A stretch of 64,000 nucleotides of DNA from Rhizobium leguminosarum (GCF_001652265.1 NZ_LWBS01000066.1:1-64000), one strand, 5' to 3'; positions 18,040 to 26,752 are shown, counted from the stretch's first letter. Translations and numbers: made by a program. The notes: generated by a model from the letters alone, not told the origin.

Positions 18040-18912
18040 CTAACCCGGTTTGCGGAAAAGCCTGGTCTGCTCGAACAGGCCCTCCAGTGTCTTCATGCGT
18101 TCTTTCGTCTCGTCCCAGGTCGAATTCTGAACGGCCTCGATCAGCGCTTCGACGATGAAAAGGGTGACGACGGAGGAATCCCAGGCCGACGGCGCCTCGA
18201 TCCGGACGCGGAAGGCATGCCTGGCGAGCTTGGCGGCAGGCGAGCCCCACTGGTCGGTGAAGACGACGATTTCGGCGCCGCGTGTGCGGGCGGCGGTGGC
18301 GAGGCTCACCATCTCCTGCTCGTAGCGGCGGATGTCGAAGATGATCAGGATGTCGCCGGCATTCATGTTGAGGGCATATTGCGGCCAGCTGCTGGAATTC
18401 GACGACAGCAGCGTCGTTGCCGGCCGGATCACCTGCATATGGGTGAAGAAATATTCGGCGAGCGCGCCGGTGATGCGGCCGCCGACGAAATAAAGGCCGC
18501 GTTTTCGGTCGGAAAGCAATGCGGCGACGCTGTCGAAAGTCGCGGTGTCGAGATCGGTCAGCGTCTGGCGCAGATTGCCCATGATCGCATCGGCGAAACG
18601 GTTGAGAATATGGGTGCCCGGGGCGTTTTGCGCCCAGCGGTCGTGCTTGGCGATGGGGTTCGAGATCGTCGCCTCGACTTCCTGATGCAGATGCGCCTGA
18701 AAGTCCGGATAGCCCTTGAAGCCGAGTTTCTGCACCATGCGCACGACGGTCGGCGTCGAGACGCCGGCGTTCTCGGCGATCGTGGTGATGCTGCCGAGGC
18801 CGGAGACTGGATAATTGTCGAGCAGGCTTTCGGCCAGCTGCTTCTCGGCACGCGTCAACACCCCCAAATGCGAGTGTATGACGTCCGAAACCGTCTTCGA
18901 CGCAACTGTCAC
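18040..18912 (-). CDS. MurR/RpiR-family transcriptional regulator with SIS domain
   Basis: A 290-residue regulator. The N-terminal HTH_6 domain is at about 1-80 (ITTIAENAGVSTPTVVRMVQKLGFKGYPDFQAHL). The C-terminal SIS domain is at about 130-265 (YFVGGRITGALAEYFFTHM; GDILIIFDIRRYEQEMVSLATAARTRGAEIVVFTDQWGSPAA). SIS domains normally bind phosphosugars, yet RpiR proteins also sit beside amine and amino acid genes. The start is GTG 18912 with GGAG upstream. It lies between an importer operon and a divergent catabolic operon and probably controls both. Confidence 0.92.
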   Translation of the reverse strand: MTVASKTVSDVIHSHLGVLTRAEKQLAESLLDNYPVSGLGSITTIAENAGVSTPTVVRMVQKLGFKGYPDFQAHLHQEVEATISNPIAKHDRWAQNAPGTHILNRFADAIMGNLRQTLTDLDTATFDSVAALLSDRKRGLYFVGGRITGALAEYFFTHMQVIRPATTLLSSNSSSWPQYALNMNAGDILIIFDIRRYEQEMVSLATAARTRGAEIVVFTDQWGSPAAKLARHAFRVRIEAPSAWDSSVVTLFIVEALIEAVQNSTWDETKERMKTLEGLFEQTRLFRKPG

Positions 18913-18996
18913 TTAATTATGCTCCCCGGGATGGTCTGGCGCCACTTTCCCACTCAAAGTTAACAACGCTGTCATAATCCATGTCAACTACTGTCA

Positions 18997-19012
18997 TGAA
19001 AAGAAATTTTCA
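18997..19012. promoter_or_regulatory. Candidate RpiR operator in the divergent promoter
   Basis: TGAAAAGAAATTTTCA has perfect 6-bp inverted arms around GAAA. It lies between rpiR and the amidohydrolase gene, 71 bp before the latter. GAAA/TTTC-type palindromes are common for RpiR proteins; binding here is inferred. Confidence 0.55.
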
Positions 19013-19082
19013 GTGCATGCTTGACACTGGCCGAAACCTGAAGAATTCTTTTCTTCATCAAGAATTTGTTAAGGGATAAGGA

Positions 19083-19862
19083 GTGGCGCCTTTGGTGCTG
19101 GCCCGGCCGAAAATCCTCAGCGAAGCGGACGGCGACTGCGTCGGGATCGAACGCATCCACGGCCGGAGCCCGGTGCTTCTGATTTGCGAGCACGCCTCGA
19201 ATGCCCTTCCAGCCCTTTTCGGCGATCTCGGCCTGCCCAGCGAAGCGCTCTCCAGTCACATCGCCTGGGATCCGGGCGCGCTTGCGGTTGCCCGCAACAT
19301 ATCGGAAGCGCTCGACGCGACGCTGGTTTACCAGCGGTTCTCCCGGCTTATCTACGACTGCAACCGGCCGCCCGGTTCACCCGGCGCCATGCCGGAGACC
19401 AGCGAGATCTACGCCATTCCCGGCAACAACGATTTGAGCCCCGAAGAACGGCTTGCGCGCACCGACGCGCTTTACGTGCCTTTCCATGATGCCATTCGCG
19501 GGCTGATCCGCGATCGCCGGGCGAGGGGGCAAGATAGCATCATCGTGACGATGCACAGCTTCACGCCGGTCTATCATGGCCGCGAACGCGTCGTCGAACT
19601 CGGCATATTGCACGATGAGGACAGCCGGCTTGCCGACCTTATGCTGGAGGCTGCGACCGAGGCGCCGCTTTACAGGACGGAGCGCAACGAGCCTTACGGG
19701 CCCGAAGACGGCGTCACCCACACGCTGATCCTGCACGGGCTTTCGAACGGCTTGCGCAATGTGATGATCGAGGTCCGCAACGACCTCATCGCAGACGATA
19801 CCGGCCAAGGGGTCATGGCCGACTATCTGACAGGACTTCTCCAGCAAAGCCTGGAAGCCTGA
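19083..19862 (+). CDS. N-formylglutamate amidohydrolase-family enzyme
   Basis: A 259-residue protein of the FGase family (HutG-like deformylases, which hydrolyse N-formyl-L-glutamate). Conserved segments are LLICEHASNALP near residue 30, SRLIYDCNRPPGSPGAMPETSEIYAIPGN near 85, VTMHSFTPVYHGRER near 155 and MIEVRNDLI near 225. The charged and histidine residues in these blocks are the expected zinc and glutamate contacts. The start is GTG 19083 with AAGGGATAAGGA upstream. No hut genes surround it. It opens an operon with a permease, a glutamine-synthetase-like ligase and two dehydrogenases, so it may release a product from a gamma-glutamyl compound rather than serve histidine breakdown (inference). 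Confidence 0.88.
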   Translation: MAPLVLARPKILSEADGDCVGIERIHGRSPVLLICEHASNALPALFGDLGLPSEALSSHIAWDPGALAVARNISEALDATLVYQRFSRLIYDCNRPPGSPGAMPETSEIYAIPGNNDLSPEERLARTDALYVPFHDAIRGLIRDRRARGQDSIIVTMHSFTPVYHGRERVVELGILHDEDSRLADLMLEAATEAPLYRTERNEPYGPEDGVTHTLILHGLSNGLRNVMIEVRNDLIADDTGQGVMADYLTGLLQQSLEA

Positions 19863-19981
19863 CATAAAAAGAAGACCCGAGGGAGCAGTTTAACTGCGGA
19901 CGTCCGCATGGCGCAAATGCCGCGGACAATTGGCACTGAACCGGCCGCAATTCCGCGGCCGATCGTGAACAGGGGAAAGTC

Positions 19982-21571
19982 ATGTCGGACTATACCGATC
20001 AGGATAAGAAGCAGGACGTCCATGTTCTGCATTCAATGGGTTACGCCCAGGAACTCGAGCGACGAATGAGTTCGTTCTCGAATTTCGCGATTTCGTTTTC
20101 TATCATCTGCATCCTTTCAGGTGGTATCAATTCGCTCGCGCAGGCGACATCGGGCGTCGGCGGCGCGGCCATCGGCATCGGTTGGCCGGTCGGCTGCATC
20201 ATCTCGTTGTTCTTCGCCCTCGGCATGGCGCAGATCTCTTCGGCCTATCCGACTGCCGGCGGCCTCTACCACTGGAGCTCCATTCTCGGCACCCGCTTCA
20301 CGGGCTGGCTGACGGCCTGGCTGAACCTGCTCGGCCTCATCACCGTTCTCGGCGCCATCAACATCGGCACGGCCCTGTTCCTCGGCGGTACGTTTGGCGC
20401 CCAGCTCGGTATCGCCGATGCCAGCGGCGTCGTCTCGCCCGGCATGCAGGTCGTCCTAGTCGTGCTCTTCACGATCCTCCAGGCGGCGATCAACCATTTC
20501 GGTATCGGCCTGACGGCAAAGCTCACCGACTTCTCCGGTACGCTGATCCTCGTGACCGCGGCCGTCTTGACGATCGCATGCTTCTACTTCGCTCCGACGC
20601 ATGATTTCTCGCGTCTGTGGACGTTCACCAATTATTCCGGCGAGGCCGGCGGCTCGGTTTGGCCACAGTCGGACAGCATGTGGTATATTTTCGGCCTTGG
20701 CTTGCTTCTGCCGATCTATACGATCACTGGTTACGACGCTTCCGCTCACACGTCGGAAGAGACCAAGAAGGCGGCTCTTTCCGTGCCGCGCTCGATGGTA
20801 TCAGCCGTCATCTGGTCGTCACTTGCGGGTTGGGTAATGCTCTCGGCTTTCGTCATCGCCATTCCCGATATGGCCGAAGGCGCAAAACAGGGCTGGAGCG
20901 TGTTCTTCATGACCGTCAACGCCATCATGCCGGCCTGGCTGGTGACGCTTCTCTATGTCGCTATCTTCATCTCGCAGTTCCTCTGCGGCCTTGCGACGGT
21001 CACCTCCTGCTCGCGAATGATCTTCGCCTTCTCGCGTGACGGCGGCATTCCAGTCGGTTCGAAGGCGCTTGCGAGCGTCAGCCCGAAGTTCCGCACACCG
21101 GTTGCGGCGATCTGGACGGGCGCGGCTCTCGAAAGCCTGTTCGTCTGGGGCGCGTTGTTCATCTCGGTCGGCGAGGCGAGCCTCTATGTTACCGTGGTCA
21201 ACGCGACGCTGATCTTCCTCTTCCTGTCCTTCCTCTTCCCGATCGTGCTCGGCATCTTCGCCTACGGCACCAAGAAGTGGCCGGCACCGGGACCGTGGAA
21301 CCTCGGCAGCGGCGTCTACAAGGCGGTCGGCGTTCTCGCAACCCTTGGCATGATCCTGATCATCTACATCGCGATCCAGCCGCCGAACGACAAGGTTCTC
21401 GGCGTAACCCTCGGCCTCATCGTGCTGGCGATCGTCATCTGGTTCGCGGTCGAGAACCGACGCTTCCAGGGTCCGCCGATCGGCGACATGATCGCCAAGC
21501 GAAAGGGCGAGATCGCCGCCGCGGAAGCCGCTGTCGGCGAAACCGGTGCTGTCGCCGTTCCCGGCGAATAA
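19982..21571 (+). CDS. APC-family amino acid/amine permease
   Basis: A 529-residue transporter with about twelve hydrophobic segments. The first is at about 33-58 (FSNFAISFSIICILSGGINSL), near the N-terminal signature LERRMSSFSNFAISFS. The intracellular loop ITGYDASAHTSEETKKAALSVPRSM is typical of the GABA/choline-type subgroup of APC permeases. The C-terminal tail is long and charged (MIAKRKGEIAAAEAAVGE). It takes up an amino acid, polyamine or similar amine by secondary transport; the exact substrate is not evident. A 9-bp GC-rich hairpin (21593-21613) separates it from the ligase gene. Confidence 0.92.
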   Translation: MSDYTDQDKKQDVHVLHSMGYAQELERRMSSFSNFAISFSIICILSGGINSLAQATSGVGGAAIGIGWPVGCIISLFFALGMAQISSAYPTAGGLYHWSSILGTRFTGWLTAWLNLLGLITVLGAINIGTALFLGGTFGAQLGIADASGVVSPGMQVVLVVLFTILQAAINHFGIGLTAKLTDFSGTLILVTAAVLTIACFYFAPTHDFSRLWTFTNYSGEAGGSVWPQSDSMWYIFGLGLLLPIYTITGYDASAHTSEETKKAALSVPRSMVSAVIWSSLAGWVMLSAFVIAIPDMAEGAKQGWSVFFMTVNAIMPAWLVTLLYVAIFISQFLCGLATVTSCSRMIFAFSRDGGIPVGSKALASVSPKFRTPVAAIWTGAALESLFVWGALFISVGEASLYVTVVNATLIFLFLSFLFPIVLGIFAYGTKKWPAPGPWNLGSGVYKAVGVLATLGMILIIYIAIQPPNDKVLGVTLGLIVLAIVIWFAVENRRFQGPPIGDMIAKRKGEIAAAEAAVGETGAVAVPGE

Positions 21572-21592
21572 TCGGGCGCATTGCGAAGAAAC

Positions 21593-21613
21593 GGGGCCGC
21601 ATCCTGCGGCCCC
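21593..21613 (+). promoter_or_regulatory. Intercistronic hairpin
   Basis: GGGGCCGCA and TGCGGCCCC form a perfect 9-bp stem with a 3-nt loop, 22 bases after the permease stop. No T-run follows, so mRNA processing or stability is more likely than termination. Confidence 0.55.
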
Positions 21614-21720
21614 ATCACCGGTCCAACGAAAAGGCATCCGGCCGGCCAATTCCGGCGATGGCATGCCGTTTCGTTGCCCCGATTTTCGATTTTCCCATTT
21701 CTCTTTCAGGCGGGTCAATA

Positions 21721-23085
21721 ATGAGCAGCTACACGATAGACGATCTCAGGAAAGATGTTGCCGAAGGGCGCATCGACACGGTTCTGGCCTGCCAGGTGGA
21801 CATGCAGGGCCGGCTGATGGGCAAGCGTTTCCAGGCGGAATATTTCGTCGAGAGCGCCTGGAAGGAAACGCACAGCTGCAACTATCTGATCGCCACCGAT
21901 ATGGAGATGGAGACCGTCTCCGGCTACAAGGCGACGAGTTGGGAGAAGGGCTACGGCGACTACACGATGAAGCCAGATCTTGCGACGCTGCGTCGTATTC
22001 CCTGGCTCGAAGGCACCGCGCTGGTGCTCTGCGATATGCTTGACCATCATACGCACGAGGAGGTCGCCCACTCGCCGCGCGCGATCCTGAAGAAGCAGGT
22101 GAAGCGACTTGAGGATATGGGCATGAAGGCCTACATGGCCTCCGAGCTCGAATTCTTCCTGTTCGACCAGAGCTACGAAGCGGCGCAGGCTTCCGGCTAC
22201 CGCAACCTCAAGCTCGTCAGCGCCTATAACGAGGACTACCACATCTTCCAGACCACCAAGGAGGAAGAGGTGATGCGGGCGATCCGCACCGGGCTGCAGG
22301 GCGCCGGCATCCCGGTGGAAAACTCCAAGGGTGAGGCTTCGGCCGGCCAGGAGGAGATCAATGTGCGCTACGCCGATGCGCTCGCCATGGCCGACCGGCA
22401 TGCGATCATCAAGAATGGCTGCAAGGAGATCGCCTGGTCGAAGGGCAAGGCCATCACCTTCCTCGCCAAGTGGAATTACAACGCCGCCGGCAGTTCCTCG
22501 CATATCCACCAGTCGCTCTGGAGCCTGGAGGAAAAACCGCTGTTCTTCGACCATACGGGCAAATACGGCATGTCGCCGCTGATGCATAATTACATCGCCG
22601 GGCTTCTCGCCCATGCGAGCGAGATCACCTATTTCCTGGCGCCCTACATCAACTCCTACAAGCGCTTCATGGCGGGCACATTTGCGCCGACCAAGGCGAT
22701 CTGGAGCAAGGACAACCGTACCGCCGGCTATCGGCTCTGCGGCGAAGAGACCAAGGGAATTCGTATCGAGTGCCGCGTCGGCGGCTCCGATCTCAATCCC
22801 TATCTCGCCTTTGCGGCACTGCTTGCCGCCGGCATTGACGGGATCGAAAACAAGCTCGAACTCGAAGCGCCCTTCGTCGGCGACGCCTATGGCGGCAAGG
22901 GCGTTCGCGAGATACCACGCACGCTGCGCGCGGCGGCGACTGAAATGACGGAATCTGCAATGCTGCGCAAAGCCTTCGGCGACGACGTGATCGACCACTA
23001 CACCCGCGCTGCCGAATGGGAGCAGGAAGAATACGACCGCCGCATCACCGACTGGGAAGTGGCGCGCGGTTTCGAAAGAGCTTAA
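21721..23085 (+). CDS. Glutamine synthetase-family gamma-glutamyl amine ligase
   Basis: A 454-residue GS-fold ligase. N-terminal beta-grasp domain: about 1-110. Catalytic domain: MASELEFFLFDQS near 140, QEEINVRYADALAMADRH near 215, NYNAAGSSSHIHQSLW near 258, and FAPTKAIWSKDNRTAGYRLCGE with IRIECRVGGSDLNPYLAFAALLAAG near 320-370. The adenylylated tyrosine loop of nitrogen-assimilating GlnA is absent. The sequence is closer to PuuA/GlnT-like enzymes that join glutamate to amines, and the neighbouring permease and alcohol and aldehyde dehydrogenases fit that role. The start is ATG 21721; a frame running in from inside the permease gene is rejected. Confidence 0.9.
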   Translation: MSSYTIDDLRKDVAEGRIDTVLACQVDMQGRLMGKRFQAEYFVESAWKETHSCNYLIATDMEMETVSGYKATSWEKGYGDYTMKPDLATLRRIPWLEGTALVLCDMLDHHTHEEVAHSPRAILKKQVKRLEDMGMKAYMASELEFFLFDQSYEAAQASGYRNLKLVSAYNEDYHIFQTTKEEEVMRAIRTGLQGAGIPVENSKGEASAGQEEINVRYADALAMADRHAIIKNGCKEIAWSKGKAITFLAKWNYNAAGSSSHIHQSLWSLEEKPLFFDHTGKYGMSPLMHNYIAGLLAHASEITYFLAPYINSYKRFMAGTFAPTKAIWSKDNRTAGYRLCGEETKGIRIECRVGGSDLNPYLAFAALLAAGIDGIENKLELEAPFVGDAYGGKGVREIPRTLRAAATEMTESAMLRKAFGDDVIDHYTRAAEWEQEEYDRRITDWEVARGFERA

Positions 23086-23100
23086 TAGGCATTTGCGGGT

Positions 23101-23242
23101 TTGCCCCTCACCCTAGCCCTCTCCCCGTTTGAACGGGGAGAGGGGACGTGCTCTGCGCGGGGTTTGCGGTTGAGGAAAACGGTGCTGCATATTTCCTTCT
23201 CCGCGCAAGCGGGAGAAGGTGCCAGCAGGCGGATGAGGGGCT
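23101..23242. repeat. RIME-like intergenic mosaic element
   Basis: It starts CCCCTCACCCTAGCCC, has a first hairpin CTCTCCCCGTT/AACGGGGAGAG, and a second at about 23193-23220 (CCTTCTCCGC with GCGGGAGAAGG). It ends GCGGATGAGGGG. It matches the element at 9026-9152 in inverse orientation and lies between the ligase and aldehyde dehydrogenase genes. Confidence 0.8.
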
Positions 23243-23289
23243 ACGGCCTTCGCAAAGATTTTGAAGAATACGAGGACAGGAAACAGATC

Positions 23290-24675
23290 ATGGCAATGAT
23301 CCAATGCATTTCACCGGTTGACGGCTCGGTCTATGCCGAGCGCGCAGCCCTTTCCCTCGATGCCGCCAAGGACGTGGTGGCGCGCGCCCGCAAGGCGCAG
23401 AAGGCCTGGGCGAAACGGCCGCTCGAAGAGCGCGTGCAACTGGTGCTGAAGGGTGCCGCGCGGCTGAACGAGATGTCCGAGGTCGTCGTGCCGGAGCTTG
23501 CCTGGCAGATGGGCCGGCCGGTTAAGTATGGCGGCGAATACAAGGGCTTCAACGAGCGCTCCAACTATGTCGCCTCGATTGCGGCGGATGCGCTGGCGCC
23601 TGTCGTCGTCGAGGAGAGCGAGCGTTTCGAGCGCCGCATCGAGCGCGAAGCGCATGGTGTGGTCTTCGTCGTCGCGCCGTGGAACTATCCCTATATGACG
23701 GCGATCAACACGATCGCGCCGGCGTTGATGGCCGGCAATACTGTGGTGCTGAAACATGCTTCGCAGACGCTGCTGGTCGGTGAGCGGCTGGTGCAGGCCT
23801 TCATCGAGGCCGGCGTTCCCGAGGATGTGTTCCAGAACGTCTTCCTCGATCATGAAACGACGTCTGCGCTGATTACCGCCGGCAGCTTCAATTTCGTCAA
23901 TTTCACCGGATCGGTCGAAGGCGGGCGGTCAATGGAGCGGGCGGCTGCCGGCACATTCACCGGCCTCGGCCTCGAGCTCGGAGGCAAGGATCCGGGTTAT
24001 GTCATGGAGGACGCCGATCTCGAGGCGGCCGTCGATACGCTGATGGACGGCGCGACCTACAATTCCGGCCAATGCTGCTGCGGCATCGAGCGTATCTATG
24101 TGCATGAATCGCTCTACGATGCCTTCGTGGAGAAATCGGTCGCCTGGGTGTCGAACTACAAGCTCGGCAATCCGCTCGATCCCGATACGTCGCTCGGGCC
24201 GATGGCGCATAAGCGCTTCGCCAAGGTGGTGCGCGAGCAGATCGCCGATGCTGTTTCCAAGGGCGCCAAAACTCTTGTCGATCCCAAGCTTTTCCCCCAG
24301 GATGACGGCGGCGCCTATCTCGCTCCGCAGATCCTCGTCGATGTCGACCACTCCATGGCCTTCATGCGCGAAGAGACTTTCGGTCCGGCAGTCGGCATCA
24401 TGAAGGTGAAGAGCGACGAGGAGGCACTCGCTTTGATGAACGATAGCCAGTACGGGCTGACGGCCTCGCTCTGGACCCAAGATGTCGAGCGGGCAGGGCG
24501 GCTTGGGCGCGAGATCGAAACCGGCACCGTTTTCATGAACCGCGCAGATTATCTCGATCCGGCGCTTTGCTGGACCGGCGTCAAGGAGACCGGCCGCGGC
24601 GGCTCGCTGTCGATCATCGGCTTCCATAATCTGACGCGCCCGAAATCCTTCCATCTGAAGAAAGTCACAGCATGA
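23290..24675 (+). CDS. Aldehyde dehydrogenase family protein
   Basis: A 461-residue NAD(P)-dependent aldehyde dehydrogenase. It has the cofactor-site segments VFVVAPWNYPYMTAINTIAPALMAGNTVVLKHASQT and FVNFTGSVEGG, the general-base Glu in LELGGKDPGYV (about residue 232), and the nucleophilic Cys in NSGQCCCGIERIYV (about 264). EETFGPAVGIM is near 365. The start is ATG 23290 with AGGAAAC upstream; the open frame begins earlier, but that part is translated repeat. It would oxidise a gamma-glutamyl or free amino aldehyde produced by the alcohol dehydrogenase, whose ATG overlaps its stop codon. Confidence 0.94.
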   Translation: MAMIQCISPVDGSVYAERAALSLDAAKDVVARARKAQKAWAKRPLEERVQLVLKGAARLNEMSEVVVPELAWQMGRPVKYGGEYKGFNERSNYVASIAADALAPVVVEESERFERRIEREAHGVVFVVAPWNYPYMTAINTIAPALMAGNTVVLKHASQTLLVGERLVQAFIEAGVPEDVFQNVFLDHETTSALITAGSFNFVNFTGSVEGGRSMERAAAGTFTGLGLELGGKDPGYVMEDADLEAAVDTLMDGATYNSGQCCCGIERIYVHESLYDAFVEKSVAWVSNYKLGNPLDPDTSLGPMAHKRFAKVVREQIADAVSKGAKTLVDPKLFPQDDGGAYLAPQILVDVDHSMAFMREETFGPAVGIMKVKSDEEALALMNDSQYGLTASLWTQDVERAGRLGREIETGTVFMNRADYLDPALCWTGVKETGRGGSLSIIGFHNLTRPKSFHLKKVTA

Positions 24676-25823
24676 GCAGCAACATCACCGCAAACTGGAG
24701 CTATCCGACATCGGTCAAGCTCGGCCGGGGCCGCATCGCGGAACTGGCCGACGCCTGCAAGAGCCTCGGCATCAGGAAGCCGCTGCTCGTCACAGACCGC
24801 GGGCTTGCTTCGATGGCGATCACCAAGACTGCGCTCGATATTCTCGAAGATGCCGGTCTCGGCCGGGCGATCTTTGCCGATGTCGATCCGAACCCGAACG
24901 AGAAGAACCTCGAAGCCGGCGTCAGGGCTTTCAAGGACGGCGGCCATGACGGCGTCGTCGCCTTCGGAGGCGGCTCCGGCCTCGATCTCGGCAAGTGCGT
25001 CGCCTTCATGGCCGGCCAGACGCGGCCGGTCTGGGACTTCGAAGATATCGGCGACTGGTGGACGCGTGCGAGCCTTGAGGGCATCGCCCCGATCGTTGCG
25101 GTGCCGACAACGGCAGGCACCGGTTCGGAAGTCGGGCGCGCCAGCGTCATCACCAATTCCGAAACCCATGTGAAGAAGATCATATTCCATCCGAAGTTCC
25201 TGCCTGGCGTCGTCATTTCCGATCCGGAACTGACGGTCGGCATGCCGAAGATCATCACGGCCGGCACGGGCATGGATGCCTTCGCCCATTGCCTGGAGGC
25301 CTATTCCTCGCCCTTCTATCACCCGATGTCGGCAGGCATCGCGCTCGAAGGCATGCGTCTCGTCAAGGAGTTCCTGCCGCGCGCCTATCGGGAAGGCACC
25401 GATCTGGAAGCCCGCGCCAACATGATGGCCGCCGCCGCCATGGGCGCGGTCGCCTTCCAGAAGGGGCTCGGCGCCATCCACGCGCTATCGCACCCGATCG
25501 GCGCCGTCTACAACACCCATCACGGCATGACCAATGCGGTGGTGATGCCGGCGGTGCTGCGCTTCAACCGCAAGGTGATCGAGGAGAAGATCGGCCGCGC
25601 CGCCGCCTATCTCGGCATCTCGGGCGGTTTCGACGGGTTCTACGACTATGTGCTGAAGCTCCGCTCGGAACTCGGCGTGCCGGAGACGCTGTCAGCGATG
25701 GGAATCGCTGCCGACCGCATCGACGAATTGTCGGCCATGGCGATCGAAGATCCGAGCGCCGGCGGCAACCCGGTCGCAATGACGCTCGAAAATACCAAGG
25801 CCCTTTTCAGGGATTGCTTCTGA
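24672..25823 (+). CDS. Iron-type (group III) alcohol dehydrogenase
   Basis: A 383-residue metal-dependent alcohol dehydrogenase. It has the nucleotide motif VVAFGGGSGLDLGKCVAFM near residue 95, VPTTAGTGSEVGRASVI near 140, GMDAFAHCLEAY near 200 and GAIHALSHPIGAVYNTHHGMTNAVVMP near 265. Aspartate and histidine positions in the latter two blocks match the metal ligands of the family. Its ATG overlaps the aldehyde dehydrogenase stop (ATGA), so both are made together; they probably act in sequence on an alcohol and its aldehyde. It ends the operon, before the terminator at 25849. Confidence 0.94.
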   Translation: MSSNITANWSYPTSVKLGRGRIAELADACKSLGIRKPLLVTDRGLASMAITKTALDILEDAGLGRAIFADVDPNPNEKNLEAGVRAFKDGGHDGVVAFGGGSGLDLGKCVAFMAGQTRPVWDFEDIGDWWTRASLEGIAPIVAVPTTAGTGSEVGRASVITNSETHVKKIIFHPKFLPGVVISDPELTVGMPKIITAGTGMDAFAHCLEAYSSPFYHPMSAGIALEGMRLVKEFLPRAYREGTDLEARANMMAAAAMGAVAFQKGLGAIHALSHPIGAVYNTHHGMTNAVVMPAVLRFNRKVIEEKIGRAAAYLGISGGFDGFYDYVLKLRSELGVPETLSAMGIAADRIDELSAMAIEDPSAGGNPVAMTLENTKALFRDCF

Positions 25824-25848
25824 CAAGATAAGAGCGGACCAACAGACT

Positions 25849-25882
25849 GGCCTGGAAAACCTCGGTTTCCAGGCCTTTTTTC
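25849..25882 (+). terminator. Strong intrinsic terminator
   Basis: GGCCTGGAAA (25849-25858) pairs with TTTCCAGGCC (25866-25875), followed by six T residues. It closes the operon that starts at 19083. Confidence 0.92.
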
Positions 25883-26053
25883 GTTCCGGCGGCATCCCTA
25901 TTTTTAGGATGTGAAAAATACCGGCTGCAATTTCGCCGCGCGTGTTTCGAATTTGTTAACCATGATTAGAAAGAATGAATTAACCGCACGATGCTCCGAG
26001 GGTGCGTAAAAGAGCGATTTCGGCTCGCACCATTTTCCTTCCGAGGACTGAAC

Positions 26054-26752
26054 ATGCCTGTCATCACTTTCGCAAATACCAAGGGCGGCGCCGGCAAGAC
26101 GACCGCTGTTCTGCTGCTCGCGACCGAGCTTGCCCGCAAAGGTTATCGCGTCACCATTCTCGACGCCGACCCGCAACACTGGATTTCGCGCTGGCACGAA
26201 ATATCAGGTCATGTGGCCAATCTTTCGGTGATCGATTTCGTCACAACTGCGTCACTGCCGCTGCATATCAGCGAGAACAAGCACAATACCGACTATTTCA
26301 TCGTCGACCTGCCCGGTGCGCGCAATCCGCTGCTTGCCACCGCCGTCGGCCTTTCCGACCACGTGCTGATCCCGATCCAGGGCTGTGCGATGGATGCGCG
26401 CGGTGGCGCGCAGGTGCTCGAACTGCTGCAGTATCTGGATGAGAAGGCCGGCATCAAGATCGGCCATTCGGTGGTGCTCACCCGCGTCAACTCGATGGTG
26501 ACGACGCGAGCGCTGCAAGTCGTCAAATCGCTGCTCAGCGAGCGGCATGTGCCGGTGCTGGACACTGCGATTATCGAACGCTCCGCCTTTCGCGACATCT
26601 TCGACTGTGGCGGCACGCTGCACACGATTGATCCGACGCGCGTCAGCAATCTCGACAAGGCGCGGGAAAACGCCACCTGTTTTGCCGAGGAAATGATGCG
26701 CAAACTGCCGGTGAGGCTGGTGGCGTCCGCCCGCATCGCGACGGCAGCCTGA
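26054..26752 (+). CDS. ParA/MinD-family ATPase, orphan
   Basis: A 232-residue P-loop ATPase beginning MPVITFANTKGGAGKTTAVLLLATELARKGYRVTILDADPQ, with a deviant Walker A (KGGAGKT, with the ParA signature lysine) and DADPQ as switch I. FIVDLPGARNPLLATAVGLSDHVLIPIQG is the switch II region. No ParB gene or parS-like site is beside it, so this is not an obvious replicon partition system; small ParA proteins also position cell-surface or cytosolic cargo. The ATG follows CGAGGACTGAAC. The upstream region is AT-rich (25900-26000). It converges on the ABC importer genes. Confidence 0.88.
   Translation: MPVITFANTKGGAGKTTAVLLLATELARKGYRVTILDADPQHWISRWHEISGHVANLSVIDFVTTASLPLHISENKHNTDYFIVDLPGARNPLLATAVGLSDHVLIPIQGCAMDARGGAQVLELLQYLDEKAGIKIGHSVVLTRVNSMVTTRALQVVKSLLSERHVPVLDTAIIERSAFRDIFDCGGTLHTIDPTRVSNLDKARENATCFAEEMMRKLPVRLVASARIATAA

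Noticed and set aside
19083..19862. Histidine utilisation (hut) operon
   Set aside because: No hutU, hutH, hutI or hutC gene is adjacent. The neighbours are a ligase, permease and dehydrogenases.
21277..21720. N-terminal extension of the glutamine synthetase-like protein
   Set aside because: It runs through the end of the permease gene in another frame. ATG 21721 starts the family's normal N-terminus.
26054..26752. Chromosome or plasmid partition locus
   Set aside because: No ParB or RepB gene and no parS-like or iteron repeats are nearby; a lone ParA is not enough.
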